Assembly (NCBI RefSeq): GCF_001761485.1
Contig: NC_090774.1
Span: 1,488,001 to 1,552,000 of the forward strand
Direction of reading: 5' to 3'
DNA: 64,000 nt
DNA from: Yarrowia lipolytica
Lineage: Eukaryota; Ascomycota; Dipodascomycetes; Dipodascales
A model generated the notes under the pieces. It was given only the letters and a program-made list of their open reading frames with translations, had not been told where the DNA came from and did no database searches. Each line of letters begins with the position of its first letter. Position 1 is the stretch's first letter. Of this stretch, positions 50,024 through 60,284 are shown one piece after another. A program made the position numbers and the translations under genes.

Positions 50024-51817
50024 TTACAGCTTGGCCTTGTTGAGACCCAGAACAACATCGTCCTTTCTAGCACGCAACAATCGTCGCAGAATCTTGCCAC
50101 TGGCGTTCTTGGGAATGGCATCAATCACCACGATGCCAGCATGAAGCTGCTTGTACTTGGGAAGCTGCTTGTCCAGCCATGTTTTAATCTCCACAGCGTC
50201 GTACTTCGGGTCCTTGAGCACAACAAAAGCTCGGGGAGCCTCGTTACCCTTCTCCACGTCCTGAATACCAATGACTGCGGTATCTGCCACCTGTGCGTGT
50301 CCCAGGAGCATGTCTTCGAGCTCGGCAGGAGCAACCTGCTTACCCTGACTCTTGATCATCTCCTTGGTTCGGTCCACAATCATGTATCTGCCCTGCTTGT
50401 CGACCAGAGCAACGTCTCCGGTTCGGAACCAGTGTCTGTTATAGTAGGCAGTATCTGCTTCAGCATCGTCAGCCTTGACGAAACAGGCTTCGTTGGCCTC
50501 GGGGTTGTTATGGTAGCCGTCCATAACCTGGGGACCTCTGATCCAAAGCTCTCCGACTGGCAGAGTGCCCTGTTTGATGGCCTCGTCCAGCTCGTTGGGG
50601 TCCACATCGTAGGCGGGCTGATCAACGCCGTCTTCGTTCACAATTCGAACCTGCGAGTTGGGCACGAGCTTTCCACACGACCTAATGTGTCGTTCCTTGT
50701 CTTCGGGGTCAAACAGAGTGGCTACGGGAGACGTCTCTGTAAGTCCGTAGCCCTGGACGATTCGCAGACCGCCCTCGGGGGACTCGCCAAACTTGTTGCC
50801 AGTGACTCTGGTCAAAAGAGCCTCTGTGACATTGGCACCCAGAGGAGCAGCTCCCGAGAGGATGGCTCGCATGTGGGCCCTGAGAGAAGGAATGTACTTC
50901 TCGACAATGGGATGTTTGGTGAGCAGTACAATGATGGGGGGTACCAGGGTCCACGAGTTGACTTTATACTTCTTCTGTGCCTCCAGCACCTCGATCAGAT
51001 CGAACCCATTGTGATAGACAGTGGTGGCTCCGGCGTGGGGGTTGCCAATGAGGAATTTCGACAGTCCAAACAGATGAGACACGGGGATAATGGCGGCAGC
51101 GATCTGCTGGTCAGTTGCGAGGGACTCGGAGGCTTTGTTAGAGATTTCAGAACACGACGTGAGATTGGAATGGGTGAGCCTGACAGCCTTTGAAACTCCT
51201 CCGGAGGTACCTGAAGACATGCCAAGGTACGCGATTCGAGTTCGCGACTCGTGGGGGGCCAGCTTGATCTTTCGGGTGTGTTCGACCTTGTGGTTTCCAA
51301 CCATTCGGGCCTGTTTGTCCAGCGCCTCGAGCTCAACAAGTGCGGGGGGGTTGGGCGAGTTGTACAGCTTCGTAGCCTCGTCCACCACATCCTTGAACGC
51401 CTTGGCATACACAACGACCTTGGGAGTGGTGACTCTGAACTGGTGAGCGAGATCCTGGGCCGAGTAGCCTGTGGATCCGGGAGAAATGGTTGCTCCGAGG
51501 TCGAGAGCAGCCCAATGGACCACAGGGGCGAGGATCACGTTTCCAAAAAAGGTGATGAGCACATCTCCCATGGATGGGTCCAGCTCGTTGTCTCTGTGTC
51601 TGCATAGACCGTACTGCGAGCTTAGAAGTGCCGCGTACTTGTCCGACAGCTGCCACATTTCCGCCTGGGAAAGAGTCTGGCCTGTTTTGGCATCGATCAC
51701 CGAAGGCTTGGTTTCGTTGGAGTGGCCTCCGCTTCGAATGAAGTCGGTGATCTTGCCGTCGTAGAGCTGGTCCACGGGGATATTGGGGATGGTGGCGTTA
51801 TGGATAATCTGTGTCAT
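50024..51817 (-). CDS. Peroxisomal acyl-CoA ligase, 4-coumarate-CoA-ligase-like
   Basis: A 597-residue member of the AMP-forming adenylate family. The phosphate loop is YLGMSSGTSGGVSKAV (about residue 209), the adenine motif is QGYGLTETSP (about 355), and HWFRTGDVALVDKQG and KEMIKSQGKQVAP form the hinge. The catalytic Lys is in KNASGKILRRLL near the end. The last three residues are AKL, a type 1 peroxisomal targeting signal. The fold makes acyl-AMP and then acyl-CoA; this yeast has several peroxisomal 4CL-like genes thought to activate fatty or dicarboxylic acids. Substrate cannot be read from sequence. A TATA box (51851-51858) lies just upstream of the ATG at 51817, which rules out a start further upstream. 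Confidence 0.9.
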   Translation of the reverse strand: MTQIIHNATIPNIPVDQLYDGKITDFIRSGGHSNETKPSVIDAKTGQTLSQAEMWQLSDKYAALLSSQYGLCRHRDNELDPSMGDVLITFFGNVILAPVVHWAALDLGATISPGSTGYSAQDLAHQFRVTTPKVVVYAKAFKDVVDEATKLYNSPNPPALVELEALDKQARMVGNHKVEHTRKIKLAPHESRTRIAYLGMSSGTSGGVSKAVRLTHSNLTSCSEISNKASESLATDQQIAAAIIPVSHLFGLSKFLIGNPHAGATTVYHNGFDLIEVLEAQKKYKVNSWTLVPPIIVLLTKHPIVEKYIPSLRAHMRAILSGAAPLGANVTEALLTRVTGNKFGESPEGGLRIVQGYGLTETSPVATLFDPEDKERHIRSCGKLVPNSQVRIVNEDGVDQPAYDVDPNELDEAIKQGTLPVGELWIRGPQVMDGYHNNPEANEACFVKADDAEADTAYYNRHWFRTGDVALVDKQGRYMIVDRTKEMIKSQGKQVAPAELEDMLLGHAQVADTAVIGIQDVEKGNEAPRAFVVLKDPKYDAVEIKTWLDKQLPKYKQLHAGIVVIDAIPKNASGKILRRLLRARKDDVVLGLNKAKL

Positions 51818-51850
51818 GTTACCTGGGGTCTTAGGGAGAACAGATCGCGG

Positions 51851-51858
51851 TATATATA
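51851..51858 (-). promoter_or_regulatory. TATA box of the acyl-CoA-ligase gene
   Basis: TATATATA, 34 bp upstream of the ATG at 51817. Confidence 0.65.
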
Positions 51859-52317
51859 AGTGGATTGGAGATGAACCAGAGGCTTCTCCTTTTGCGTTTT
51901 CTGTCGGGCTGCACTGCACGGTTAATCATGCGGGGCACAAGTGGGGTAGTACCAGTACAAGTATTCGTACAGTAGCTACTTTCAACTAAGTTGTGCGCCA
52001 TATGGCAAGTGGGATAGTGTGAGAAAAAATAAGTGCGTTATATAGTGTACTGGTGGTCTGGAATGTCCTGTGTACGAGTTTTACGAGTGTCGGTTCACAT
52101 GGCGCGTTCAGGCCCTGAAAACTCCCATTCGACTCGTCGTATGCCAAGCCCACACGCTAAGGCCTAAACCCGATGCAAACGGGGTTGATACACGCACAAC
52201 ACACTCTTTTAAGGGGCTCTTCCGAGCCGAGACGTACCCCGATAAAGTACAACACTGTCTTCTGATGGTTGGATGAGGTGGTTAATGCCGTTCTAGACGA
52301 AACCCAGTCAAAGTCCA

Positions 52318-52356
52318 TCTAAATCCGTCTAAATCCGTCTAAATCCGTCTGGTCCG
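52318..52356. repeat. 10-bp tandem repeat TCTAAATCCG
   Basis: Three exact copies of TCTAAATCCG and a partial fourth, TCTGGTCCG. It resembles the array at 47601. Confidence 0.85.
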
Positions 52357-52874
52357 TGTACTCTCACCTCATCAATGGGAAACGCAAATGATACATCACC
52401 GTTGAGCTAAGGCGGCCGATTTTCTTCTCTTCTCTCGGACTACTTGTACGATACTTCTCTTCTCCATCTCCGTGCCGCAATGCCGAGGCCGTTTTTGAAC
52501 CGCCTCTACTATGCTACTCGTACAATACGCCGTTTCTTCCGGAATGCGTGTGTGCATCCGACGGTGCATGTTGTGCATTGTGTTGAGCGAGTGTTGGGTG
52601 TGCTGTTCAATATGTGCACTGTCTGCATCCCGTTTTGTTCCTTTCCCAAAAATCCTCTCCTCTTCACTTCTGGCTCGCTTCTTACTCACTTTGCTTCGTA
52701 CCCACAAGGTACTAGTAGCTCATTTTGCTGTGGTCCTCTCCTGGCTCATCACGTGATCCCCCACTCTCAGTTTTGGCTTTGCGGCTGATTGACTCGCAAA
52801 GTGAAACAGCGAGCGTAATGGAGCCAGGGTTCAGAGGGGGTAATTTCCCATCACAGCAAACAGACGGCGGCTGG

Positions 52875-53086
52875 AACCGCTTGGTGCTCACGTAAGCGGT
52901 TCACTCACGTGAGGCGGTCGAGATTCCGCGCCCTCCGTGTCGCAAAACCGTGCCTACACCATGTCAGGTGCCTGTCCAGGCCACATGAAACGGGCTGGTA
53001 CATCCCTGTACCCCGCAAACCTAGATTTGCCGATCTTTGGTATCTATGCCACAGCGATATCGCCAAATATTGGCGGGTTTGCGGGG
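52875..53086. repeat. Cluster of inverted repeats
   Basis: AACCGCTT at 52875-52882 pairs with AAGCGGTT at 52894-52901. CTCACGTGAG is a palindrome at 52904-52913. GGTACA at 52997-53002 pairs with TGTACC at 53007-53012. CCCCGCAAACC at 53011-53021 pairs with GGTTTGCGGGG at 53076-53086. Inside the last, GCGATATCGC (53054) and CGCCAA/TTGGCG (53061-53075) also pair. Confidence 0.8.
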
Positions 53087-53659
53087 CAACCCAGAGATTA
53101 CTCGAGTCCGTTGGCCAACCTCCGAGCGTTTGTGTTTGAAAACTTTTCTTTTTGACTCAGGCACGTCATTTTCGCTGACAGCCTTCATCTACTGTACAGC
53201 CTTGGGTATGATGATACTGTATCGTCAGTCGAGCTGTGTGGAGTCTAAAACAGCGCCAACGTGTGAGACCTACGATACAAGAATCGACTCGTACTGTACG
53301 ATAAAGCTGCTAAGAGATCCAGAACCCGCTGGGACAGTCGCCTAAAGCACGTCACAGTCGTGTCGGCTGCTAAGCACGTGAATGGGTACATGAAGGAGTG
53401 ATTATTATGTGCGATATTGGCACTGTCGCGTTTGGTTTTGCGTTTGCCCTTTTTTTCTTGTCTTGTCAAAAAAAAAGTGTGTCAGTCGGTCCAAGAGCTT
53501 GTAGTCCAGCCAGCCTTCCAGATAATAAAAGGCCCTTAATAAACGAAGGACGGCCTACTTTTACGCTGATCACCACAACCCAAGATACGACGGGTCATTA
53601 AACCATACCAACCAAACACACGCGCACACACGGACTGCCACGCCAGATAAAAAGCCTCC

Positions 53660-53941
53660 ATGAACGCAATCACCCCTATTCTCCAGCCCCACATCGACAA
53701 GGTCAAGGCCAAGCTGCCAATAGAGAAAATTGAGCAGATTCGTGCCAACATTCCCCCGCTGCCCTTTGACGTTAACAAGCTGGTGGAACAACTGCCGTCG
53801 GCCTCCACCTCGGTGGTCATTTTCGCCACCCTCGTGCTGTTTGCCTCATTCCACTCTGGATTTCTCTTCAAGTACGTGACGGTGCCCTTCATCTTTGCCA
53901 TTTGCTGCGTCGTCATGCTCGGCAACCACAAGATCAAGTGA
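53660..53941 (+). CDS. Small membrane protein, 93 residues
   Basis: An ATG-started frame of 93 residues with GC-rich codon use like its real neighbours. The first half is soluble and helical (HIDKVKAKLPIEKIEQIRANIPP), and the second has two hydrophobic segments (TSVVIFATLVLFASF and FKYVTVPFIFAICCVVML) ending in a basic NHKIK tail. This suggests a hairpin in the membrane with both ends cytosolic, and the tail may act as a retrieval signal. I recognise no family. The clear codon bias and good fold pattern make it likely real. Confidence 0.65.
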   Translation: MNAITPILQPHIDKVKAKLPIEKIEQIRANIPPLPFDVNKLVEQLPSASTSVVIFATLVLFASFHSGFLFKYVTVPFIFAICCVVMLGNHKIK

Positions 53942-55181
53942 TGCAGAGCACTGGACAAGGCACTACATGAACTCGATTGTCGTGAGTCTTTGACTGGGTG
54001 CTGGAAACCATCTGCTGGCAATCATCTTCAGTCTCCCACATCATCGCGCACTCTTACACACCCAGCACCACCAGGTGTCTCTCCACACTGACGTAAAACG
54101 TTCCAACCAAAAACCGACATGTGGTATCAAATGCTACACCGTTACATACCGTCTGTTTCTCATTCAGATAGTAGTTTGAATATATTCATCTCGGGATTCG
54201 ACCTCGCACCAACATTCGACATGGACCGCATTCGGCCCCACCCCCAGGTGTAATTAAACTGTATGCTTGACCCATGCAGGTTGGGCCAGGGAAGTGGTAA
54301 TGGTGGTGCTAGGGGATGTAATTTGGTGGGGATTTTCGTTTTTCGTAAAGAAATAGATAATTGGCGTTGATTTGGGCAGAATGGTGGTTTTTACTGGATT
54401 TATTCCACTATTTCTGATTTCCAAGGAATTATGAAATTTAGTGTATGAATGAAATTCCACCGTTGATTAAGGACTGTCTAATCTACAGACCCATGCCAAA
54501 ATCACCGTCTCAAGAAACGGACAATTGAAAATATTACAAGTAAAAGTACAAGTACAAGTACTAAATTCACCCTTGTTACGTCACGTGACCAACTAGGTAC
54601 TATCTTGTACCCCGTAAGTAGTGGTAGTCGTATTACTTGAGCTTGCAGAATTATCTTCTGTTAGCCGCATCAGATACATGATCTGGCAAGACTGAACGGT
54701 CAATCAATGATTCGATCCGCGAGAAAAAGATAAGTTATTATAACACCATTAAACCCCTCTCGTTGAGCTGATTCAGACGGATATTACAACTCCCGCAAAT
54801 ACCGCTCATTGGCCAAATCCGTCTTCTCGCAAACTTCTGTTTTTTTTTTTCTGCATATACATTCATTTATGTTAGTTCGATGAAATCTCGAAACTCTCCC
54901 TTAGTGTGGCCGAGTTTCTTTGGCTTTTTTATTTCTTTCGAAAGTGACTTGATTCAGAAACGGACACTAATTGAATGGCTGCTACAGTACAACTTCTAAC
55001 AATATTAATACACAACCAGTGGCCTCTCCCCCTTCACCCAACAAGTGTGTACTTCAGCCCACGCACAGCTCAGACGCGTCATGTGAAATGTCAACCCTAA
55101 CCGCGCATGTGAAGCTGTCCGAGCTGGTTGGCTCTCTGGAAAACTCTCTTAGAATCAGATTTCCGAAGACCAGAAATTACA
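53942..55181. other. Intergenic region upstream of OPI3
   Basis: 1.2 kb. It contains TACAAGTA repeats at 54537-54562, TCACGTGACC at about 54582 and a T run at 54840. No supported gene. Confidence 0.6.
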
Positions 55182-55971
55182 ATGTCCTTTCCTGACAAGA
55201 TTGTTGCCGACTTCAACGTGGATTACGACCAGAAGAGCCTCTGGAGTGAGTACCGCAACCATTGGCGTCCCTCGGCCCCCTGTTACACACACTTGTACCC
55301 CACAATCATGTGTACACGGTGTAAGAAGCTGATGGAACTAATCCCCTAGCCACCGATCTAGCACCCCACGCCAGGGCCACAACCCTCCCTTAAACATAAC
55401 TAACACAGTCGTCCTGGGCTCCATCGCCTTCAACCCCATCTTTTGGAACATTGTTGCTCGAGCCGAGTACAACACCCACTTTCTGACTAAGCTGGCTGGA
55501 GGAGCTAAGACCGGATGCTATCTGCTGGCCATCACCATTTTCTCGCTCGGTATCTTCCGAGACTACCTTTACCACCAGGCTCTTGAGCAGCAGCCCACCT
55601 CCATTCTGCTGTCGGTCACCTACGTTGACATTGTCAAGCCTCTGGCCATTGTGCTGTTTGCTGTTGGCAACGTGCTGGTCCTTACCTCCATGTACGCCCT
55701 GGGCGTCACCGGAACCTACCTCGGCGACTACTTTGGCATTCTCATGAACGAGCGAGTCACCGGCTTCCCCTTCAATGTGTCCAACAACCCCATGTACCAC
55801 GGCTCCACTCTGTGTTTCCTGGCTTCCGCTCTGTGGTACGCCAAGCCCGCAGGCCTGCTCATCACCGCCTTTGTGTCGCTCATGTACTCCATTGCTCTCA
55901 AGTTCGAGGAACCCTTCACCGGTGAGATCTACGCTAAGCGAGACCGGGAGCTCGCTGCCAAGCAGAAGTAA
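55182..55971 (+). CDS. OPI3: Phospholipid methyltransferase Opi3, two exons
   Basis: Exon 1 is 55182-55245 and exon 2 is 55409-55971, giving 208 residues (yeast Opi3 has 206). The 163-nt intron has a GTGAGTAC donor and a CTAACACAG acceptor, and the split codon ATC restores SLWIVLGSIAF. Opi3 makes the last two methylations from phosphatidylethanolamine to phosphatidylcholine in the ER, using S-adenosylmethionine. Family blocks are very clear: NPIFWNIVARAEYNTHF, LGVTGTYLGDYFGILM (the SAM-binding region) and VTGFPFNVSNNPMYHGSTLC. A C-terminal Lys-rich end (AAKQK) fits ER retention. There are four hydrophobic segments. No long gap separates it from XYL2, with which it is convergent. Confidence 0.96.
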
Positions 55972-56167
55972 AATGCCTCTATTAGGTATTTACTGATAAG
56001 CAACAGAAAACGGCCTACGCCAAGCGGCCCTTCAACAACCCGCTCACAACTCAACTATTTATAGCATAACTTATTTCAACATAATAGATTCAACTCGCTA
56101 TTACAAAAATCGATATTTTCTTACAGTATAGATGTTCCGGTTGTAGATTCACTAAGTTACTTCACAG

Positions 56168-57241
56168 CTACTCCTCCTCGGGACCGTCAATGATGATCTT
56201 GATGGCCTTGCCCTCGGCCGCCGTCTTGTACGCCTGCTCAGCCTCCTTGAAGGTGAACCGGTTGGTCACCAGCTTCTTGACGTCAATCTTGCCAGAAGCA
56301 ACCAGCTGAACAGCCAGGGGATAGTCACCATGGCAGTATCGGAACGATCCGAGCACGGTAATCTCCTTTACAATGCATTTGGTGATAGGGAAGTTGACGT
56401 CATCCTTGCCCATGCCGACCTGCACAAGTCGACCGGAAGTGGCCAGCACAGAAACAGCAGTCTGAATAGAAGGCTCAGCTCCGGTGCACTCCAAAGCCAC
56501 ATTGGGCGAGTCAGAGAGACCAGCGCCCTTGATCAGAGCTCGGATCTTGTCAGCAGACTCGTTGGGACTGTCTCCCTTAGTGGGTACAAACGTATGAGTG
56601 GCACCGAACTTCTTGGCGAGCTCCAGCTTCTCGGGAACAAGATCAACACACACAATGGTAGATGATCCAAAGGCATTGGCCACTCCCACGGCTAGCAGTC
56701 CGACTGGGCCAGCTCCAAATACAATAACCACGTCCTGGGCAGTGGTCTTGGCCAGCTTGTTGCAGTGGACAGCCACGGACAGAGGCTCCACAAGAGCTCC
56801 CTCCTCGAGAGACACATGATCAGGCAGCTTGACACAAAAGTCCTCGGGAATGATGTAGTGACGACACAGAGTACCGTCGTAGGGAGGGGTGGCAGCAAAC
56901 ACCATGCAAGGACACAGGTTGTATCGTCCCTCCTTGTACTCCTGTGACAATCGAGACGGCACTCCGGGCTCGAGAGCCACTCGATCTCCCACCTTGAGGT
57001 CCTTGACTTCAGGACCAACCTCAACCACCTCTCCGGCACTTTCATGGCCTAGAACCATGGGAGCCTTGACAATGAAGTCGCCGATTCCTCCATGCAGATA
57101 GTAGTGGACATCCGAGCCGCAAACTCCGGTCTTTTTGACTGCCACCTTGACGGAGTGGGGGTCCTGGATCTTGGGGTCGGGCCGATCCTCAAAGACGAGA
57201 TCCAATGGCTTTCGAAGAACAAATGACGGGTTAGAAGACAT
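56168..57241 (-). CDS. XYL2: NAD-dependent xylitol dehydrogenase (D-xylulose reductase)
   Basis: A 357-residue medium-chain dehydrogenase of the polyol family. It oxidises xylitol to D-xylulose with NAD. The catalytic zinc ligands are Cys41 (TGVCGSDVHYY), His66 and Glu67 (GHESAGEV), and Glu152 (LVEPLSVAVH). The cofactor loop is GAGPVG at 177-182, and Asp200 after it fits NAD rather than NADP. The structural-zinc cysteines are absent, as in other fungal xylitol dehydrogenases (the segment reads EPGVPSRLSQ). The ATG at 57241 gives the usual N terminus MSSNPSFVL; the frame runs open further upstream but that part has no family match. It is divergent from ZNG1 across a long spacer. Confidence 0.93.
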   Translation of the reverse strand: MSSNPSFVLRKPLDLVFEDRPDPKIQDPHSVKVAVKKTGVCGSDVHYYLHGGIGDFIVKAPMVLGHESAGEVVEVGPEVKDLKVGDRVALEPGVPSRLSQEYKEGRYNLCPCMVFAATPPYDGTLCRHYIIPEDFCVKLPDHVSLEEGALVEPLSVAVHCNKLAKTTAQDVVIVFGAGPVGLLAVGVANAFGSSTIVCVDLVPEKLELAKKFGATHTFVPTKGDSPNESADKIRALIKGAGLSDSPNVALECTGAEPSIQTAVSVLATSGRLVQVGMGKDDVNFPITKCIVKEITVLGSFRYCHGDYPLAVQLVASGKIDVKKLVTNRFTFKEAEQAYKTAAEGKAIKIIIDGPEEE

Positions 57242-58893
57242 GTTGAGTGAGATGAATGGAACTGAATTGAATGGAATTGGAGATTCAATACAAGAGTGTG
57301 AGCTTTTAAAGTTGTCCGGAAGAACCCACTTATGTAGTATGTGTGCGCATCTGCAGTCTGCGATGTTAGGGTTTGGGTTTAGATCCTTTGCAAGTGGGGA
57401 TGACACCGAGTGGTGCCTTAGATAGCGCGCATGCGAGCACAGGTAGCTGCTTGATTAGGCGTGCCGCGGCCCCTTGGATGATGTTGATTATGTAAGCGGT
57501 GTTGTGAAAGAAAGGCACTGCCGAATGCCGTGTTGGTTTGTGCGTCTCGTCCTTCTCCTCCTTCTTCTCTATTCCATGGATGATCATTGTCCAGAGTTTC
57601 GTTGGGAGCATTGGGTACCGGTTTAAGGTGTTGATAAGCTTCGTATGGTCTGATGGCCACATGGGACTTGAGAGCAAGTATTGTACCAGTATTGTAGGAG
57701 CAGCTTGGGGGCAATAGTAGAATGCGGCGGGTCAACATGTCTGACAAGATGTTCATGATGTGGCACTTTCTGGTGGTTAACAATTGTTTTGTTTTCTTCC
57801 TGGTGGCGCAATGCTCCATTGGCTGAAAGGTCTGTCCAATGTCACCTGTCAAACTCGTATTCAGAAAACAGACCTTGAGACATGTGGTTTTGGAAAGTGC
57901 TGGGAATGGCTGGTCTTATAATTAGAGGTGCGGGTCTGGTGTTGACTATGGCGTGGTTGTTGGTCTCGAATGGAGTGTTCAAGGGCGTTGTTCTACTATT
58001 GTACAAGTAGAGAGTGTTTGCTCGTGCTGTACCTACCGGTGAGTGGTTGTCTGAAGAAGGCCGTAGAGTCAAGTGTTGGAATCATCACGGTTACAGGGAA
58101 GTGTTTGAGTAAACAGTGATATTGGTGCTGTTCCGCGTGCCAATTGAACTGGCGTGTTTTCAGTGACTCTGTTTTGTACTCGGTATTACTTGTACTGTAC
58201 AATACCCAGTGGTGCGAAGTAGGTGGTTAAATGGACTGTGGAGATGAGTTGGAACATGAGTTGGAACAAGGGAGAGGTCTTGGGCTAAAATAAGCTGACT
58301 AAAGACAATGGTTGGCTATGCTTACTTGGGCAACTCTGAATGCTTGTGTTGAAAAAAACAATGACTTGCAATGACCGAAAGTTGATGGCCATCTTCTCTC
58401 AATTCCTGAGGCACGCTCACTCCACTTCTTTCAAAAGACCCTTCCCATACTTTTTTAATTGTCCAATACCTGCGTTATATATTGCCCGTCTGTGATTGGC
58501 ATAAAGGAGGTTACAGTACACACATGAGCAGAATAAGTGCAGGAGAACCGATTCTTTCGCTGACTCGTATGAGAACATTTCGTGCTGCAACTATGATGCT
58601 GACTGATCATCGACATAGGAGACTAGGAAGGTACTGTAGACGATAAGTTGACGACACAAAAGCAACGAAACAGTTCAGAATGGACAGAAATAAACTGAAG
58701 AAACCAATACATCTCCTCCAACACGCCCCCCGCCCGCTAATTGCTGGACCTGAGAACCTTTGCGGTTCTGACTACAGTAGTCTTCCCCAGACTGATAAGG
58801 TTGACGTGCATAACTAGAGATGCAAAAGTTTAGCTACGCGGTGATAACCGCATAACCACAGAGGGACAAGCCAGGGAAAAATATATATAAGAG
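57242..58893. other. Divergent promoter region XYL2/ZNG1
   Basis: 1.65 kb between two outward-facing genes. It includes TACTTGTAC-type motifs near 58002 and 58188. Several short open frames have no protein character. Confidence 0.6.
58882..58890 (+). promoter_or_regulatory. TATA-like box immediately before ZNG1
   Basis: TATATATAA only 3 bp before the ATG at 58894. That is too close to be the TATA of a transcript using this ATG, so it may be inactive or drive a shorter message. Confidence 0.4.
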
Positions 58894-60138
58894 ATGGCTT
58901 CGACGGACGAAAAGAAGGTCGCTAAGACCATTAACGACACAAAGACAGACGCAACTGTCCCCACAACAAGAGCTGACGAAGACGACGACGAAATCCCAAT
59001 GCTTGTTTCGGGACCTCCTCCTACTGGCATGTTCCAGACCCAGAGTGAACACCACTACAGCACATTCGACGTGCCCCAGGTCGAAGACCGTGTGCCCATC
59101 ACCATCATCACCGGCTATCTGGGCTCAGGCAAAAGTACACTGCTCAATTTCCTCAGCAAACAGAAGGAAAAGAAGATCGCCATCATTCTGAACGAGTTTG
59201 GAGACTCGGCCGAGGTGGAGAGATCCCTTACTGTCACTCAAGACGGTCAGATCTTTGAGGAATGGCTCGAGCTCGACAACGGCTGTCTGTGTTGCACAGT
59301 CAAAGATTCGGGGGTGGCGGCCATCGAGAACCTCATGACCAAGAAGGGCAACTTTGATCTCATCATGCTGGAGACCACCGGAGTTGCGGATCCAGGCCCT
59401 ATTGCTAACATGTTCTGGCTGGACTCTGCGCTTGCATCTTCCATCTACCTCGACGGAATTGTGACTGTGCTGGACGCAACCAACATCGTAAAGTGTCTGG
59501 ATGACGTGACTGTCGACGATGCACATCATGGGGAGAACAAGGAGCTTCAACCGCTATCGACAGCCTGCATCCAGATCGCCCACGCCGACATTCTTATTCT
59601 AAACAAGGTCGACAAGATTGGCTCTGCCGAAGAGCTCGAATATATCAAGAACAGAATCAAAGGTATCAACGGCCTGGCACCGATCATCGAGACCACCTAT
59701 GGACAGATTGAGCTGCCGAAAATCCTCAACCTCAAGGCCTACGAAGAAAAAGTGAACCTTGAGCACGCACATTCTCACGATCACGGATGGCATGACCACA
59801 GAATCACCACTGTTTCCGTTGGTTTTCCTCCTGTTTCGCTGCAGCAGGCTGAACAGCTCGAGAGCTATATCCAGCAGGCCACCTGGGACAACCAGTTATT
59901 GGGAGTGCCCGTCGAGATCCACAGAACAAAGGGTAAGCTGGTAGACACCAACGGAAACGTCCGAGTGATCCAGGGTGTTCGAGATACTTATGATGTTATG
60001 GATACCAGTCAGGTGGAGAATCTGTCAGAAGTTGGACATAAGCATCCTTCCAAGCTCGTCTTCATTGGAAAGAACCTCAGTAAGCAGCTCGTTCTCGAGA
60101 GCTTTGCCCGTTTCATGGGCATTACAGATATTATTTAA
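58894..60138 (+). CDS. ZNG1: Zinc-regulated GTPase metalloprotein activator (CobW/ZNG1)
   Basis: A 414-residue COG0523 GTPase. ZNG1 proteins pass zinc to methionine aminopeptidase 1 using GTP. The Walker A loop is GYLGSGKST at about residues 74-82. Then come [12 protein letters not shown], the metal-binding CLCC motif ([12 protein letters not shown]), [11 protein letters not shown] and the NKVD guanine motif near 243. A His-rich stretch ([12 protein letters not shown]) lies before the CobW C-terminal domain ([11 protein letters not shown]). The N-terminal [10 protein letters not shown] aligns with the short peptide of yeast and human relatives that binds the client's zinc finger. It supports using the first ATG, since starting at the next Met would cut into it. 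Confidence 0.93.
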   Translation: MASTDEKKVAKTINDTKTDATVPTTRADEDDDEIPMLVSGPPPTGMFQTQSEHHYSTFDVPQVEDRVPITIITGYLGSGKSTLLNFLSKQKEKKIAIILNEFGDSAEVERSLTVTQDGQIFEEWLELDNGCLCCTVKDSGVAAIENLMTKKGNFDLIMLETTGVADPGPIANMFWLDSALASSIYLDGIVTVLDATNIVKCLDDVTVDDAHHGENKELQPLSTACIQIAHADILILNKVDKIGSAEELEYIKNRIKGINGLAPIIETTYGQIELPKILNLKAYEEKVNLEHAHSHDHGWHDHRITTVSVGFPPVSLQQAEQLESYIQQATWDNQLLGVPVEIHRTKGKLVDTNGNVRVIQGVRDTYDVMDTSQVENLSEVGHKHPSKLVFIGKNLSKQLVLESFARFMGITDII

Positions 60139-60284
60139 ACAGCAACCTTCAAATACAATCTATTACATTAGATAAAGAGTCACCGATGTTACATGATCCA
60201 GTTAGTAATGAGTATAGTTATCTCCATTCAATATTCGATGTTAGTATTCTCTCTATATGTTATTTACATACGTGAATGTCTCTC

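Larger units (their letters stand above)
51859..53659. other. Divergent intergenic region with hairpins
   Basis: About 1.8 kb between two outward-facing genes. It holds a 10-bp array at 52318-52356, CACGTGA sites (52747 and others) and a hairpin-rich patch at 52875-53086. A Cys-rich open frame at 52480-52788 is not convincing. Confidence 0.6.

Noticed and set aside
52480-52788. Cys-rich frame of about 100 residues (MPRPFLNRLYYATRT start)
   Set aside because: No promoter sign, no family resemblance, AT/GC pattern not gene-like; too weak to list.
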